From: Streptomyces sp. NBC_00683
Lineage (GTDB): Bacteria > Actinomycetota > Actinomycetes > Streptomycetales > Streptomycetaceae
Assembly (NCBI RefSeq): GCF_036226745.1
Contig: NZ_CP109013.1
Coordinates: forward strand, 3,844,001-3,908,000
Reading direction: 5' to 3'
DNA length: 64,000 bases
A program made the translations under genes and the position numbers. The notes beneath the pieces are model-generated. The model had not been told where the DNA came from. It searched no databases and saw only the letters and a list, made by a program, of their open reading frames with translations. Positions 42,360 through 50,689 of this stretch are shown piece by piece; position 1 is the stretch's first letter; each line of letters opens with the position of its first letter.

Positions 42360-45017
42360 TCAGCCCGAGCTGCAGGAACGGCCGTTCAGCTTGAACGCGC
42401 TGGGAGCGGCCGCCGCGCCGGAGGCCTTGGTGTTGAACCCGAAGTCGACCGTGGCACCCGGCGCGATCACCCGGTTCCAGGACAGCGGCCGGGCGCTGAG
42501 CGTCCTGCCGTGCTGGTCGAACTCGGCGCTCCAGGTGTGGCTGACCGCCTGCTCGCCGGGCAGGAGCCAGGTCAGCTGCCAGGGCGAAACAGGCTCCGGG
42601 CCGGTGTTCTTGAGCTTCACCGTGACCGTCGAGCCGCTGTTCCAGGGGTGCGAGGTGTAGGAGACCGCGCACGTGCGCGACGCGGTCCCCCGTCCGTCGC
42701 CGGCGTCGTCCAAGTACGAGGCGATGAAGGCGAGCGGCGCGTTCCAGTTGATGGTCACCTCGTTGGTGGCCCAGGAGCCGATGTCGTCGAGGTAGCACAT
42801 CGCGGGTGCGCAGCCGCCCAGCTTCTCCGCGGCGACCGGGTCACCGGCGGCGACGGCCGTGAGGTTCGGTCCGCCCGCGATCGAGCCGGCCGGCGGGTGG
42901 GGCAGGTCCGGGTCGTTCTGGTGCGCCCAGAAACGGTGGTGTTGATTGTTGGAGTCCCGTTCGCCGTAGCCGGTGACGTACGACTGGTTGAGAGGATTGC
43001 GGCCGAGGAGGTAGTCCGCACCGCTCAGCACCGCGTCCTGGTACGCGGCTTCGCCGGTCAGGTCATGGGCCGTGGCCAGCACGACCATGTTGTTCAGGAC
43101 CTGGCTGTTCGAACCCCAGACGTAGTCCTCGTCCTTCGGGGCGTACGGGAGCCCGTACACCTGGTCGCGGGACTGCGCGGCGTAGCGGTCGGCGGCCGTG
43201 GTGACGACGGAGCGGACCTCACCGAGCTGCGCCGTGGTCAGGCCGTTCGGCACGGTGGCCAGCGTGAGTACGCCCAGACCTCCGGTAGAGGCCCACGAGA
43301 TGCCGCCGCCTGCCGGGAAGACCGCGTCGGTGTCGCCGTGCAGTTCGGAGGAGAGCACGGCCTGACGGAACGCGTCCTCTCCCGTCGTGGTGAACAGCTC
43401 CGCGGCGGCCCAGTAGAACTCGTCCGAGACATCGCCGTCGCTGTAGGTGCCACCGCCGGTGCCGTCGTTCGGGTCAGCGAGGACGTCCGGGTGCGCCTCG
43501 GCCGCGGCCCAGGCGGTCCGGGCGGCCTTCAGGCAGCGGCCCGCGAAGGCCGCGTCGAACGGGGCGTAGAGCCGGGCGCACTGGGCGGCCGCGGCGGCCA
43601 GGTTGAGCGTGGCGGCCGTCGAGGGCGGGTGGAGCTCACGCTGCTGGGGGTCGAGGTGCGGGGCCAGCGGCAGCCCGGTCCAGGCGGCGTCGTGCATCTT
43701 GTGGTGGGCCATGCCGGCCAGCGGCTCACCGGCCGGGACCTGCATCCGCATCAGGAACTCCAGCTCCCAGCGTGCCTCGTCGAGGATGTCCGGTACGGCG
43801 TTCCCCCGCTCCGGCACCCTCAGCGCACCGTCCCCGAACTCCGCGGATTCCGCATCGGCGGCGGTCAGGGTTCGCTCGTACGTGGCCATGAGCTGGGCCA
43901 CCGAGATCCCGCCGTTGACCACGTACTTCCCGTGGTCGCCCGCGTCGTACCAGCCGCCCGACGCATCCAGCCGGTAGTCGCAGACCCCGGGCTGGCACGG
44001 GACGTCCGTGTCCCCCTTGTTGGGCGCCACACCGATGTGTCCGGCAGGCCGCGCGTAGGCCTCGCCGACGAGGTCGGCGTCGATGGGGATGCCGCTCCGG
44101 TTGTGGTAGAAGTACGCCAGCGCGTCGGAGCGCAGGCTGTCGTACAGGTCGGCGCGCAGCGAGAACGGCTCACTGACCTGGCCGTCGATCTCGACGGTGT
44201 ATCCGTCGCCCGCGGTGGTCAGGCCGCTGAAGTCGAAGGTGTGGACCCGCTGGTGTGAGCTCGGGTCCTCTCCCTGCGGGACGGTCGTTCCGGTGGCGGC
44301 CGTCGAACCGTCGGCGGCCTTCACGGACCAGGGAAGCGGTGCGTCGGCGTCGGTGACCACCGTGCCGTTCTTGGGGCCGTGGGGCAGGTATCCGACCTGG
44401 TTGACGCGGACCGGCGACCCGGTGTCCGGCTCGTACACGGGCGGCTCGGCTCCGCCGCGCAGGGACACGTCGTCGAGGCAGAAGGTGGTGGCGCTGTCGC
44501 CGCCCCCGATCTGCAGGGCGACCTGGGCGCCCGCACGGTCGGCCGTGGCGGTGAAGACGTGGCTGACCGTCACGGCGTCCGGTCCGACGGGGTCGGCGGT
44601 GGCGAGCTCCGTGGCGTACGGAGCGGTGGCCTCCTGGACGCGGGTCTGGACGGTGAGGGGTTCGGTCGACGTGGCCGTGTAGCTGAGCGTGTAGCTCTCG
44701 CCCGCCACGATCGGGATGTCGTTCTGGCCGATGATGACGTCCCACGGGTTGACCGTGCCGGCCGGGACCGCGGCGCAGAGCCGGCCCTCGGTCACGGCGC
44801 CGGACGTGTTGGCCGTCCACCACCAGGGGGCGGTACCGGAGGCGAAGTCGCCGTTGGCTATCTGTTCGGGGCCGGGGTCGGCCTCCTGGGCACCGGCCGT
44901 ACCGGGCACCGCCAGTGCCGCTGCGAACAGTAAGACGGCGGCTGACATTCCGAACCCGCGCCGCCCGAGCCGGGATCGGGCGGGCGCGGGCCGCGCGGAG
45001 GGGGGTGAGGCATTCAC
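42360..45017 (-). CDS. Modular secreted GH9 cellulase
   Basis: About 885 aa. After a signal peptide (cleaved near GTAGA) come a CBM4/9-like domain (about 45-185), an Ig-like CelD N-terminal domain (about 195-285), the GH9 catalytic domain (about 290-775) and a C-terminal CBM2 (about 782-885). GH9 motifs are the base region YDAGDHGKYV, HHRFWAH, and the acid region NEVTINWNAP. It cleaves beta-1,4-glucan outside the cell. GTG at 45017 has AAAGG upstream; the CebR-type operator lies 86 bp upstream. Confidence 0.93.
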   Translation of the reverse strand: MNASPPSARPAPARSRLGRRGFGMSAAVLLFAAALAVPGTAGAQEADPGPEQIANGDFASGTAPWWWTANTSGAVTEGRLCAAVPAGTVNPWDVIIGQNDIPIVAGESYTLSYTATSTEPLTVQTRVQEATAPYATELATADPVGPDAVTVSHVFTATADRAGAQVALQIGGGDSATTFCLDDVSLRGGAEPPVYEPDTGSPVRVNQVGYLPHGPKNGTVVTDADAPLPWSVKAADGSTAATGTTVPQGEDPSSHQRVHTFDFSGLTTAGDGYTVEIDGQVSEPFSLRADLYDSLRSDALAYFYHNRSGIPIDADLVGEAYARPAGHIGVAPNKGDTDVPCQPGVCDYRLDASGGWYDAGDHGKYVVNGGISVAQLMATYERTLTAADAESAEFGDGALRVPERGNAVPDILDEARWELEFLMRMQVPAGEPLAGMAHHKMHDAAWTGLPLAPHLDPQQRELHPPSTAATLNLAAAAAQCARLYAPFDAAFAGRCLKAARTAWAAAEAHPDVLADPNDGTGGGTYSDGDVSDEFYWAAAELFTTTGEDAFRQAVLSSELHGDTDAVFPAGGGISWASTGGLGVLTLATVPNGLTTAQLGEVRSVVTTAADRYAAQSRDQVYGLPYAPKDEDYVWGSNSQVLNNMVVLATAHDLTGEAAYQDAVLSGADYLLGRNPLNQSYVTGYGERDSNNQHHRFWAHQNDPDLPHPPAGSIAGGPNLTAVAAGDPVAAEKLGGCAPAMCYLDDIGSWATNEVTINWNAPLAFIASYLDDAGDGRGTASRTCAVSYTSHPWNSGSTVTVKLKNTGPEPVSPWQLTWLLPGEQAVSHTWSAEFDQHGRTLSARPLSWNRVIAPGATVDFGFNTKASGAAAAPSAFKLNGRSCSSG

Positions 45018-45063
45018 CGGGAGGACCTTTCGTCGACTGGGTGGGGGGCCGGGAACACAGAGG

Positions 45064-45116
45064 TGGGAGCACGAGGCGGGAACGCGAGGTGGGAGCGCAA
45101 TATGGGAGCGCTCCCA
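45064..45116. promoter_or_regulatory. CebR-type operator with two extra half-sites upstream of GH9
   Basis: The perfect palindrome TGGGAGCGCTCCCA lies at 45103-45116. Half-sites TGGGAGC and TGGGAGCGC lie at 45064 and 45090 between it and the GH9 start. Cellobiose-responsive control by CebR is inferred from the match to the known site. Confidence 0.85.
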
Positions 45117-45276
45117 CAGCATTGTGGGGGCGGATCGCCTGTTCCGCCAGGGTCATGACAGAGAATGCGGCGACGGTCCGGGCAGGCCTTGCCCCGCGAC
45201 CGGAATTCACCGCTTCGATACACATACAGAGCCTTCGTGGCCATTGGGTGCTTATATCGCTCAGGGAGCGGTCGCC

Positions 45277-45900
45277 GTGCCCACGTCGACAGGTCAGCGA
45301 GGTGTCCAGGTGCAATCCGCCGATCGCGGAGGGGAAGTCGGGCAGCAGACGGAGGAGCCCGATCTGGACCAGCTCATGCTCTGGACCGCCGAAGGGGACC
45401 GGGAGGCCTTCACCGGCGTCTACGACAGGGCCGCCGGGCCCGTGATGGGCCTCGTTCACCGGGTGCTGCGGGATGCGGCGCAGTCGGAGGAGGTGGTCCA
45501 GGACGTGCTGCTCGAAGTGTGGCGTACGTCCGGCCGGTTCAAGCCCGAGCGCGGCAGCGCGATGACCTGGATCATGACCCTGGCGCACCGCAGGGCGGTG
45601 GACCGCGTACGGGCGGCACAGGCCGGCGCGGACCGCGAGCGCAAGGCCGCGTTGCTGAACTCCGGGACGCCCTTCGACGAGGTGACCGAGCGGGTGGAGA
45701 CCCATCTGGAGTGGCAGCAGGTGCGCCGCTGCGTACGCGCCCTCACCGACATCCAGCGCGAGTCCGTGACCCTGGCCTACTACGGAGGGCTCACCTGCAA
45801 GGAAGTGGCGCAGTCACTGTCCGTGCCGCTGGGGACGGTCAAGACCCGCTTGCGGGACGGACTGATCCGGCTGCGCGACTGCCTGGGAGCGAAACCGTGA
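45277..45900 (+). CDS. ECF sigma factor (SigK/RpoE type)
   Basis: 207 aa. Region 2 spans about residues 40-105 (VVQDVLLEVWRTSGRF) and region 4 about 145-200 (LTCKEVAQSLSVPLGTVKTR). There is no extra C-terminal domain. The next gene encodes its RskA-type anti-sigma factor, with overlapping stop and start (GTGA). GTG at 45277 follows GGGAG at 9 bp. It is divergent from GH9. Its regulon is unknown; the His/Trp-rich secreted protein nearby is a candidate target. Confidence 0.9.
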   Translation: MPTSTGQRGVQVQSADRGGEVGQQTEEPDLDQLMLWTAEGDREAFTGVYDRAAGPVMGLVHRVLRDAAQSEEVVQDVLLEVWRTSGRFKPERGSAMTWIMTLAHRRAVDRVRAAQAGADRERKAALLNSGTPFDEVTERVETHLEWQQVRRCVRALTDIQRESVTLAYYGGLTCKEVAQSLSVPLGTVKTRLRDGLIRLRDCLGAKP

Positions 45901-46718
45901 GCCACGTGGACCCGCACGAGTCGTCCGGCGCCTACGCCCTGCACGCACTCACCGAGGACGAACGCCTGGACTTCGAGCGACATCTGGAGTGGTGCGCGTC
46001 CTGCAGCCGGGAGGTCGCCGAGCTGCAGGCCACGGCCGCACTGCTGGGGCGGGCGACGGCGGTGACGCCGCCCGCCGCCCTGCGGGAGGAGATCCTGCGC
46101 AAGGTGGCCGACACACCGCAGGAGACGCGGGAGACACCCGGCCCGCACGAGGTACCCAGGCCCCACGAGGCGCCCGGACCGCACGAGGCATCCGGGCCGC
46201 AGGAGGTGCCCTTGCCGCAGGCCGACGGTACGGCCCGCCAGGCGCGGCAGCTCCCGCGCCTGGCGCTCGCGGCCTCCGTGGCGGCCGTCCTGGCAGCCGT
46301 CGGCGTCGCCACGTGGCAGCACCGGGAAGCGGAGGACGCCCGCGCGGCGACCCAGCGGGCACAGGAGCGGCAGGACAACGTGGCGCGGGTGCTCACGGCT
46401 CCCGACGTACAGGTCGAGACGCAGGAGCTGCGCGGCGGCGGCACAGCCACGGTCGCCGTGTCACGCAGCGAGGACGCGGCCACGCTTGCCGTGTCCGGGC
46501 TGCCGCAGCTTCCTGCGGACAAGGTCTACGAGGCCTGGTTCATCGAGGACGGAACGCCCGTGCCTGCCGGACTGCTCAGCCGGAACCCGGGGCGTCAACT
46601 GTCCCTGCTGGAAGGGCCGGTGGACGATGCCACAGCGGTGGCCCTGTCCGTCGAACCGGCCGGAGGGTCCCCGCAGCCCACCACCGTCCCGTTCGGCTCG
46701 GTCGATCTCCCGGCCTGA
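45897..46718 (+). CDS. RskA-type membrane anti-sigma factor
   Basis: 273 aa. The N-terminal zinc-binding anti-sigma fold has H-x3-C-x2-C (HLEWCASC, near residues 29-36). A Pro/His/Glu repeat (PGPHE and variants) forms a linker, a single membrane helix lies near residues 121-141, and the extracytoplasmic RskA domain fills the rest. It holds the upstream ECF sigma factor inactive until a signal, usually redox or proteolysis, releases it. Start GTG overlaps the sigma stop. Confidence 0.9.
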   Translation: MSHVDPHESSGAYALHALTEDERLDFERHLEWCASCSREVAELQATAALLGRATAVTPPAALREEILRKVADTPQETRETPGPHEVPRPHEAPGPHEASGPQEVPLPQADGTARQARQLPRLALAASVAAVLAAVGVATWQHREAEDARAATQRAQERQDNVARVLTAPDVQVETQELRGGGTATVAVSRSEDAATLAVSGLPQLPADKVYEAWFIEDGTPVPAGLLSRNPGRQLSLLEGPVDDATAVALSVEPAGGSPQPTTVPFGSVDLPA

Positions 46719-46830
46719 GACGGGCAACTGAACATTTTTCGCGATTCACCCCAAACCTTCTCCCCGGTGCCTCCGAATCCCTTGTGTAAAGCCACTCACG
46801 GCCTCGGTGCCGTATCCGAATCCGACCAGA

Positions 46831-46849
46831 CCGGGAACCGAATTCCCGG
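46831..46849. promoter_or_regulatory. Inverted repeat upstream of the His/Trp-rich gene
   Basis: CCGGGAACCGAATTCCCGG has 7-base arms and a 5-base centre, and includes a GGAAC of the type used in ECF -35 boxes. It lies about 60 bp upstream of the ATG at 46911. An operator or an ECF promoter element are both possible. Confidence 0.4.
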
Positions 46850-46910
46850 ACTGAATGCGGGAGTACACCGCTGACGCGGGTGGCCGACCAGCGAGAGGAA
46901 GGTGAGTCCG

Positions 46911-47321
46911 ATGACTGTTTCCGTCCGAGTCCGCCGCCTGGTGGCCGGAGCCGCGACAGCCGGCCTGCTGGCCGGTGGTGCCGCCCTGGGCGCCGCCGGG
47001 ACAGCGACCGCTGCCCCCGCCCCCACGGCCGCGACCTCGTCCGTCACCGGCGACCACGACCACAACGACCGCTGCACCTGGAAGAAGGGGCACTGGGAGA
47101 AGAAGTGGGTCAAGGGCCACTGGGAGAAGAAGTGGCACAAGGAGTACCGCTCGCACCACAAGAGCTGGCACCCCGCCTACAAGGACCACCACGGCAAGTC
47201 GCACGCCGGCTACTGGCAGCACGACGGCAAGCTGCACAAGGGCCACTGGAAGAACGTCTACGTCCCCGGCCACTGGGACACGCACTGGGTCAAGGGCCAC
47301 TGGAACTGCCACCACAGGTGA
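46911..47321 (+). CDS. Secreted His/Trp/Lys-rich repeat protein
   Basis: 136 aa. The signal peptide (residues 1-34) ends TATAA. The mature 100 residues contain about 19 His, 11 Trp and many Lys, arranged around repeats of GHW-x3-W (KKGHWEKKWVKGHWEKKW, then more spaced copies PGHWDTHWVKGHW). Two Cys, one at each end of the repeat region, could form a disulfide. This composition suggests metal, haem or polyanion binding, but I recognise no family. Good AGGAAGG before the ATG. It has its own terminator. Confidence 0.8.
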   Translation: MTVSVRVRRLVAGAATAGLLAGGAALGAAGTATAAPAPTAATSSVTGDHDHNDRCTWKKGHWEKKWVKGHWEKKWHKEYRSHHKSWHPAYKDHHGKSHAGYWQHDGKLHKGHWKNVYVPGHWDTHWVKGHWNCHHR

Positions 47322-47346
47322 GCGATCCGCATCCCCTCCGCTCAGA

Positions 47347-47380
47347 ACGGGGTTCCCGGGCCGAGGCCCGGGAACCCCGT
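47347..47380 (+). terminator. Terminator of the His/Trp-rich gene
   Basis: A 16-bp stem (ACGGGGTTCCCGGGCC and its complement) with a 2-base loop lies 25 bp after the stop. Confidence 0.9.
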
Positions 47381-47446
47381 CGTCCACTCCGGCACCACTC
47401 CGTCCGGCGTCCCGCAAGGACGCCGCGTCCTCATCGGGACACCGTC

Positions 47447-47872
47447 ATGACCACAACGACCGCACCCCCACCCGTCACGCCCGGCCGGCTGGGCACGCAG
47501 ACCATCCCCCTGCCGACCGGCCCGGAAGCCCCCTCGCACGCACGCCGGGCAGCCGTCGCCTTCCTCCACCGGATCTGGCCCTCGCTCGACCCGGGCCGCC
47601 GTGACGACGTCCTGCTGATCGTGTCCGAGCTGGTCACCAACGCGGTCCGGTACGCCCCCGGGCCCAGCACCCTGACCCTGACCACCGCCGCAGGCACCCT
47701 GGACATCGCGGTGACCGACTGTTCCTGCGCCCCACCGGCCCCGCGTGCCCCGGATCTGACCGACGGCACCGGCGGCATGGGCCTGCACATCGCGGAGGAC
47801 CTGGGAGCCCGGGTGTTCACCGAGCCGCTCGCGGACGGCAAGTGCGTGCACGCGGCCTTCAACGACGCCTGA
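47447..47872 (+). CDS. RsbW-like ATP-binding (anti-sigma kinase-type) protein
   Basis: 141 aa. HATPase_c_2 fold with N-box SELVTNAVRYA (around residues 65-75) and GTGGMGLHIAEDL (around 108-120). Streptomycetes have many such stand-alone RsbW-like proteins; most have no assigned partner. No anti-anti-sigma or sigma gene lies directly beside it, and the ECF pair upstream is of a different type. Confidence 0.82.
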   Translation: MTTTTAPPPVTPGRLGTQTIPLPTGPEAPSHARRAAVAFLHRIWPSLDPGRRDDVLLIVSELVTNAVRYAPGPSTLTLTTAAGTLDIAVTDCSCAPPAPRAPDLTDGTGGMGLHIAEDLGARVFTEPLADGKCVHAAFNDA

Positions 47873-47953
47873 CGATGCTCAGCGACGGCGGCGCCGATCA
47901 CCTCGGAGAGCCGAGCGAACCAGATGCCCGGACGCATCCAGGTTGCGCTCGGC

Positions 47954-48271
47954 TCAGGCGATGACGACGCGGGACCCGTTGAAGTTGGCGACGATTTCCA
48001 ACTCGCCACCCAACGCGGCGATGTAGGCCGCGATCGTCCCCACCTCGGCGGAAGTCGTCCGACCGCGCTCAATGGCCGACACACGTTCCTGCCTCACGTG
48101 CAGGCGTTCAGCCATCTCGGTCTGTGTAAGCCCGAGTTCCTTGCGCATCTCGACCAGGCGATGCGCACGGGCCTCCGCCACCATCCGGCGGGCGCCTCGG
48201 TCGATCGCTTCGAGATCCTCGGCGTCGAAGACCTCGTGCTTCACGTCGTCCCAGGAATGGAAAGTACTCAT
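47954..48271 (-). CDS. HigA-like antitoxin (XRE family)
   Basis: 105 aa. The helix-turn-helix is in the C-terminal half (MRKELGLTQTEMAERLHVRQERVSAIERG), the usual HigA layout when the toxin gene comes first. ATG overlaps the toxin stop (ATGA). It should neutralise the toxin and repress the operon. Confidence 0.82.
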   Translation of the reverse strand: MSTFHSWDDVKHEVFDAEDLEAIDRGARRMVAEARAHRLVEMRKELGLTQTEMAERLHVRQERVSAIERGRTTSAEVGTIAAYIAALGGELEIVANFNGSRVVIA

Positions 48272-48648
48272 TCGGGCTTGCCCTTCCGCCGTTCTGCCAC
48301 GTGTGTGAGCCACTCGCCGTACCGCTCTTCGGCGACGGGGACCGACCTGCGGTACCAGTCTGCCCATCGTCCCGATTTATCTCCGACCACCAAGAGGACT
48401 GCGCTGCGCTCAGGGTCGAAGACGAACAGGATGCGGATCTCGCTGCTCCCGCTCGACCCAGGTCTGAGCTCCTTGAGGTTGTGCAGCGACGCACCCTTGA
48501 TCCTGTCCACCAGGGGACGCCCCAGATCAGGCCCCTCCTCGACAAGGGCCTGAATCGCCTGTCCGACCAGCCGAGCTGTTGCGCGGTCCTCCTTCCTCAA
48601 GCAGAGCAGCCACTCGCGGACCTCGCCCACCATCTCAAGGCGCCACAT
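48268..48648 (-). CDS. HigB/RelE-like toxin (Gp49 family)
   Basis: 126 aa. RelE/HigB fold pattern with EVREWLLCL at the start and IRILFVFDPERSAVLL and RRSVPVAEERYGEWL later, as in the phage-derived Gp49-like (DUF891) toxins, which cleave mRNA on the ribosome. First gene of a two-gene toxin-antitoxin operon. Putative catalytic residues cannot be assigned with certainty by eye. Confidence 0.8.
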   Translation of the reverse strand: MWRLEMVGEVREWLLCLRKEDRATARLVGQAIQALVEEGPDLGRPLVDRIKGASLHNLKELRPGSSGSSEIRILFVFDPERSAVLLVVGDKSGRWADWYRRSVPVAEERYGEWLTHVAERRKGKPE

Positions 48649-48732
48649 ACTGGGCGCCTGTTGCGCCGATGATGAGCAGCCTGCACCCGAATGGGTGACT
48701 TGCCTGGCAGAGACACCCTCGGACGAGACAGA

Positions 48733-49470
48733 TCAGGCAATGGCCGAGCGGCTTGTCGGCGCCAGCCGCAGTACCTGGGGCACCGCGGTCTGTTCACTCT
48801 CGATGCCTGGCAGGATCTCGTCCCGTGCGAGGGGATCGGCGCGTACGTCGGCGAGGTGCTGTCGGCAGGCGCTCTCGTCCGGGTACGAGGTGAAGACCGC
48901 GACGACGTTCTCTCCGGTGCGGACGGGCAGTGCGGCGAACGTGTTGTGCGCCGGCTCCGTCATGAGGGCGGCGAACGGCTCGTGGCCCGTCCTGCGGAGG
49001 ACGGGCAGGAGACCGTCCCGGATCAGCGCGACGCCGTCGTGCCGTCCGGGAGGGAAGGACCACACGGTGCCGGACACGAACCGCTCCGGTGCCGGCGCAC
49101 CGACCGGGGGCCGCCCGGACGGGACGGCGAAGGCGTTCCCGTCCGACAGGGAACGCAGCAGCAGGACGTTGTCCGAGTCGCTCATGGTGGCGTTGGCCCG
49201 GGGCCCGTGCTCGGCCCAGACGGGGCCGCCGTAGAAGGCCGTCAGAGCGCGGTGTCGTGCCGTCATGTCACGGAACCCGCGAAGCCAGACGAAGCGGTCC
49301 GGGTCGTCGAGGTCCCGGAACTGGCCGAGCACGGACATCCCGGCCACTTCCTGGGTCTCGACGAACTCCTGGTCGAACAGCGCGATGAGTTCGTCGCGCC
49401 TCCCGGGGCGCAGCGTGTACTGGCGCAGCTCGATCACTACGAGGTCGGCGAGGGGGTCCGTAGGGGGCAC
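48733..49470 (-). CDS. NIPSNAP family protein
   Basis: 245 aa. VVIELRQYTLRPGRRDELIALF is the typical NIPSNAP start, followed by a ferredoxin-like fold and a second, diverged half. The biochemical role of bacterial NIPSNAP proteins is unknown. It is divergent from the WYL regulator 95 bp away, which probably controls it. Confidence 0.87.
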   Translation of the reverse strand: MPPTDPLADLVVIELRQYTLRPGRRDELIALFDQEFVETQEVAGMSVLGQFRDLDDPDRFVWLRGFRDMTARHRALTAFYGGPVWAEHGPRANATMSDSDNVLLLRSLSDGNAFAVPSGRPPVGAPAPERFVSGTVWSFPPGRHDGVALIRDGLLPVLRRTGHEPFAALMTEPAHNTFAALPVRTGENVVAVFTSYPDESACRQHLADVRADPLARDEILPGIESEQTAVPQVLRLAPTSRSAIA

Positions 49471-49565
49471 GGCGGGCTCCTGTTCCGTTGTCTTCCGCGG
49501 GCGTGGACCGACGGTAGGACGGCCGTGTGCCAGGGCCTGTCAGGGTTTCCGGTGAGAATGTGCCC

Positions 49566-50552
49566 ATGTCTGTCGGTCGGCTGGTGTCGGTGCTCCTGTT
49601 GCTGCAGTCCCGCGGGCGCACACCCGCGCAGGGGATAGCCGACGAGCTGGGTGTGTCCGTGCGGACGGCGTACCGCGACCTGGCGCGCCTCCAGGCCGCC
49701 GGGGTTCCGGTCCACGCGGAGCCCGGCCGCGCGGGCGGGTACCGGCTGGTGGACGGCTATCGCACCCGCCTGACCGGGTTGAGCCCGGGTGAGGCGCGGG
49801 CCGTGTTCTTCGCCGGGCTGCCGGGCGCCGCCGCCGACCTGGGGATCGCGTCGGAGGTGGCGGCGGCACGGCTGAAGCTGCTGGCCGCGCTGCCGGCGGA
49901 ACTCGGTGAGCAGGCGGCGCGGTCCGCGGCGGTGTTCCACCTGGACGCGCCCGCCTGGTACCGGGAGCCCGAACAGACCCCGTATCTGACCCTGTTCGTC
50001 GACGCGGCGCTCACCGGGCGCGTGGTGGAAGTGCGCTACCGCCGCTGGCGCGCACCGCAGGAGGTGTACCGCCGGCTTCGCCCGTACGGCCTGGTCCTCA
50101 AGTCCGGTGTCTGGTACCTGGTGGCCGCCGCGGAGGGCCGGACCGGGACCTACCGGATCAGCCAGGTCCTCGACGCGGTGACGGACGACGAACGGTTCGA
50201 CCGGCCGCGGGACTTCGACCTGGGTGCCTACTGGGCCGGCTACCTCGACGACTTCGAGGCACGCCGCTACACGGGCACGGCCACCGTCCGCCTGTCTCCG
50301 CGGGGGCGCCGGCGCCTGCCCGACAACGTCCCCCTGGAGGTGGTGCGGGCGGTCGACTCCACGGCGACCGCCGTCGGCGAGGACGGATGGGTCGAGGCCG
50401 TCATCCCGACCGAGAGCACCGCCCACGCGTGCGGCGAGCTGCTGCGTCTCGGTGTCGACGTCGAGGTCGTCGCACCGGACGAGCTGCGCCGGGCCATGGC
50501 CGCCACCGTGGGGGTACTCGCCCGGATGTACGGACTCCACGCGGACGGGTGA
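49566..50552 (+). CDS. HTH-WYL family regulator (YafY-like)
   Basis: 328 aa. The N-terminal winged helix is LGVSVRTAYRDLARLQAAG (residues about 26-44). The WYL domain lies near residues 140-235 (VVEVRYRRWRAPQEVY and GLVLKSGVWYLVAAAEGR), and a C-terminal WCX-type extension follows. It probably binds a small molecule and controls the divergent NIPSNAP gene. ATG at 49566 is used. Confidence 0.88.
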   Translation: MSVGRLVSVLLLLQSRGRTPAQGIADELGVSVRTAYRDLARLQAAGVPVHAEPGRAGGYRLVDGYRTRLTGLSPGEARAVFFAGLPGAAADLGIASEVAAARLKLLAALPAELGEQAARSAAVFHLDAPAWYREPEQTPYLTLFVDAALTGRVVEVRYRRWRAPQEVYRRLRPYGLVLKSGVWYLVAAAEGRTGTYRISQVLDAVTDDERFDRPRDFDLGAYWAGYLDDFEARRYTGTATVRLSPRGRRRLPDNVPLEVVRAVDSTATAVGEDGWVEAVIPTESTAHACGELLRLGVDVEVVAPDELRRAMAATVGVLARMYGLHADG

Positions 50553-50584
50553 GGACCGGGGACACCGGCGTCCCGGAACACCGA

Positions 50585-50600
50585 TTGGAAGCGCTCTCAG
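50585..50600. promoter_or_regulatory. Operator-like palindrome upstream of the LacI gene (imperfect)
   Basis: TTGGAAGCGCTCTCAG matches the perfect GAGAGCGCTCTC core of the two sites near 54.6-54.7 kb except at two positions in its left half. It lies about 90 bp upstream of the LacI start, where autoregulation would act. Confidence 0.65.
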
Positions 50601-50689
50601 TCTGCTGACCGGCCCCGGCGCTAGGCTGTAGGCGATCCGGCGGTGCCACGTCTGCCCGTGCCGCCGCCCAGCAACGAGGAGCGCCCGCC

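Noticed and set aside
45120..45276. An autoregulated ECF promoter for the sigma gene
   Set aside because: No convincing GGAAC -35 with a matching -10 was found between the GH9 operator and the GTG.
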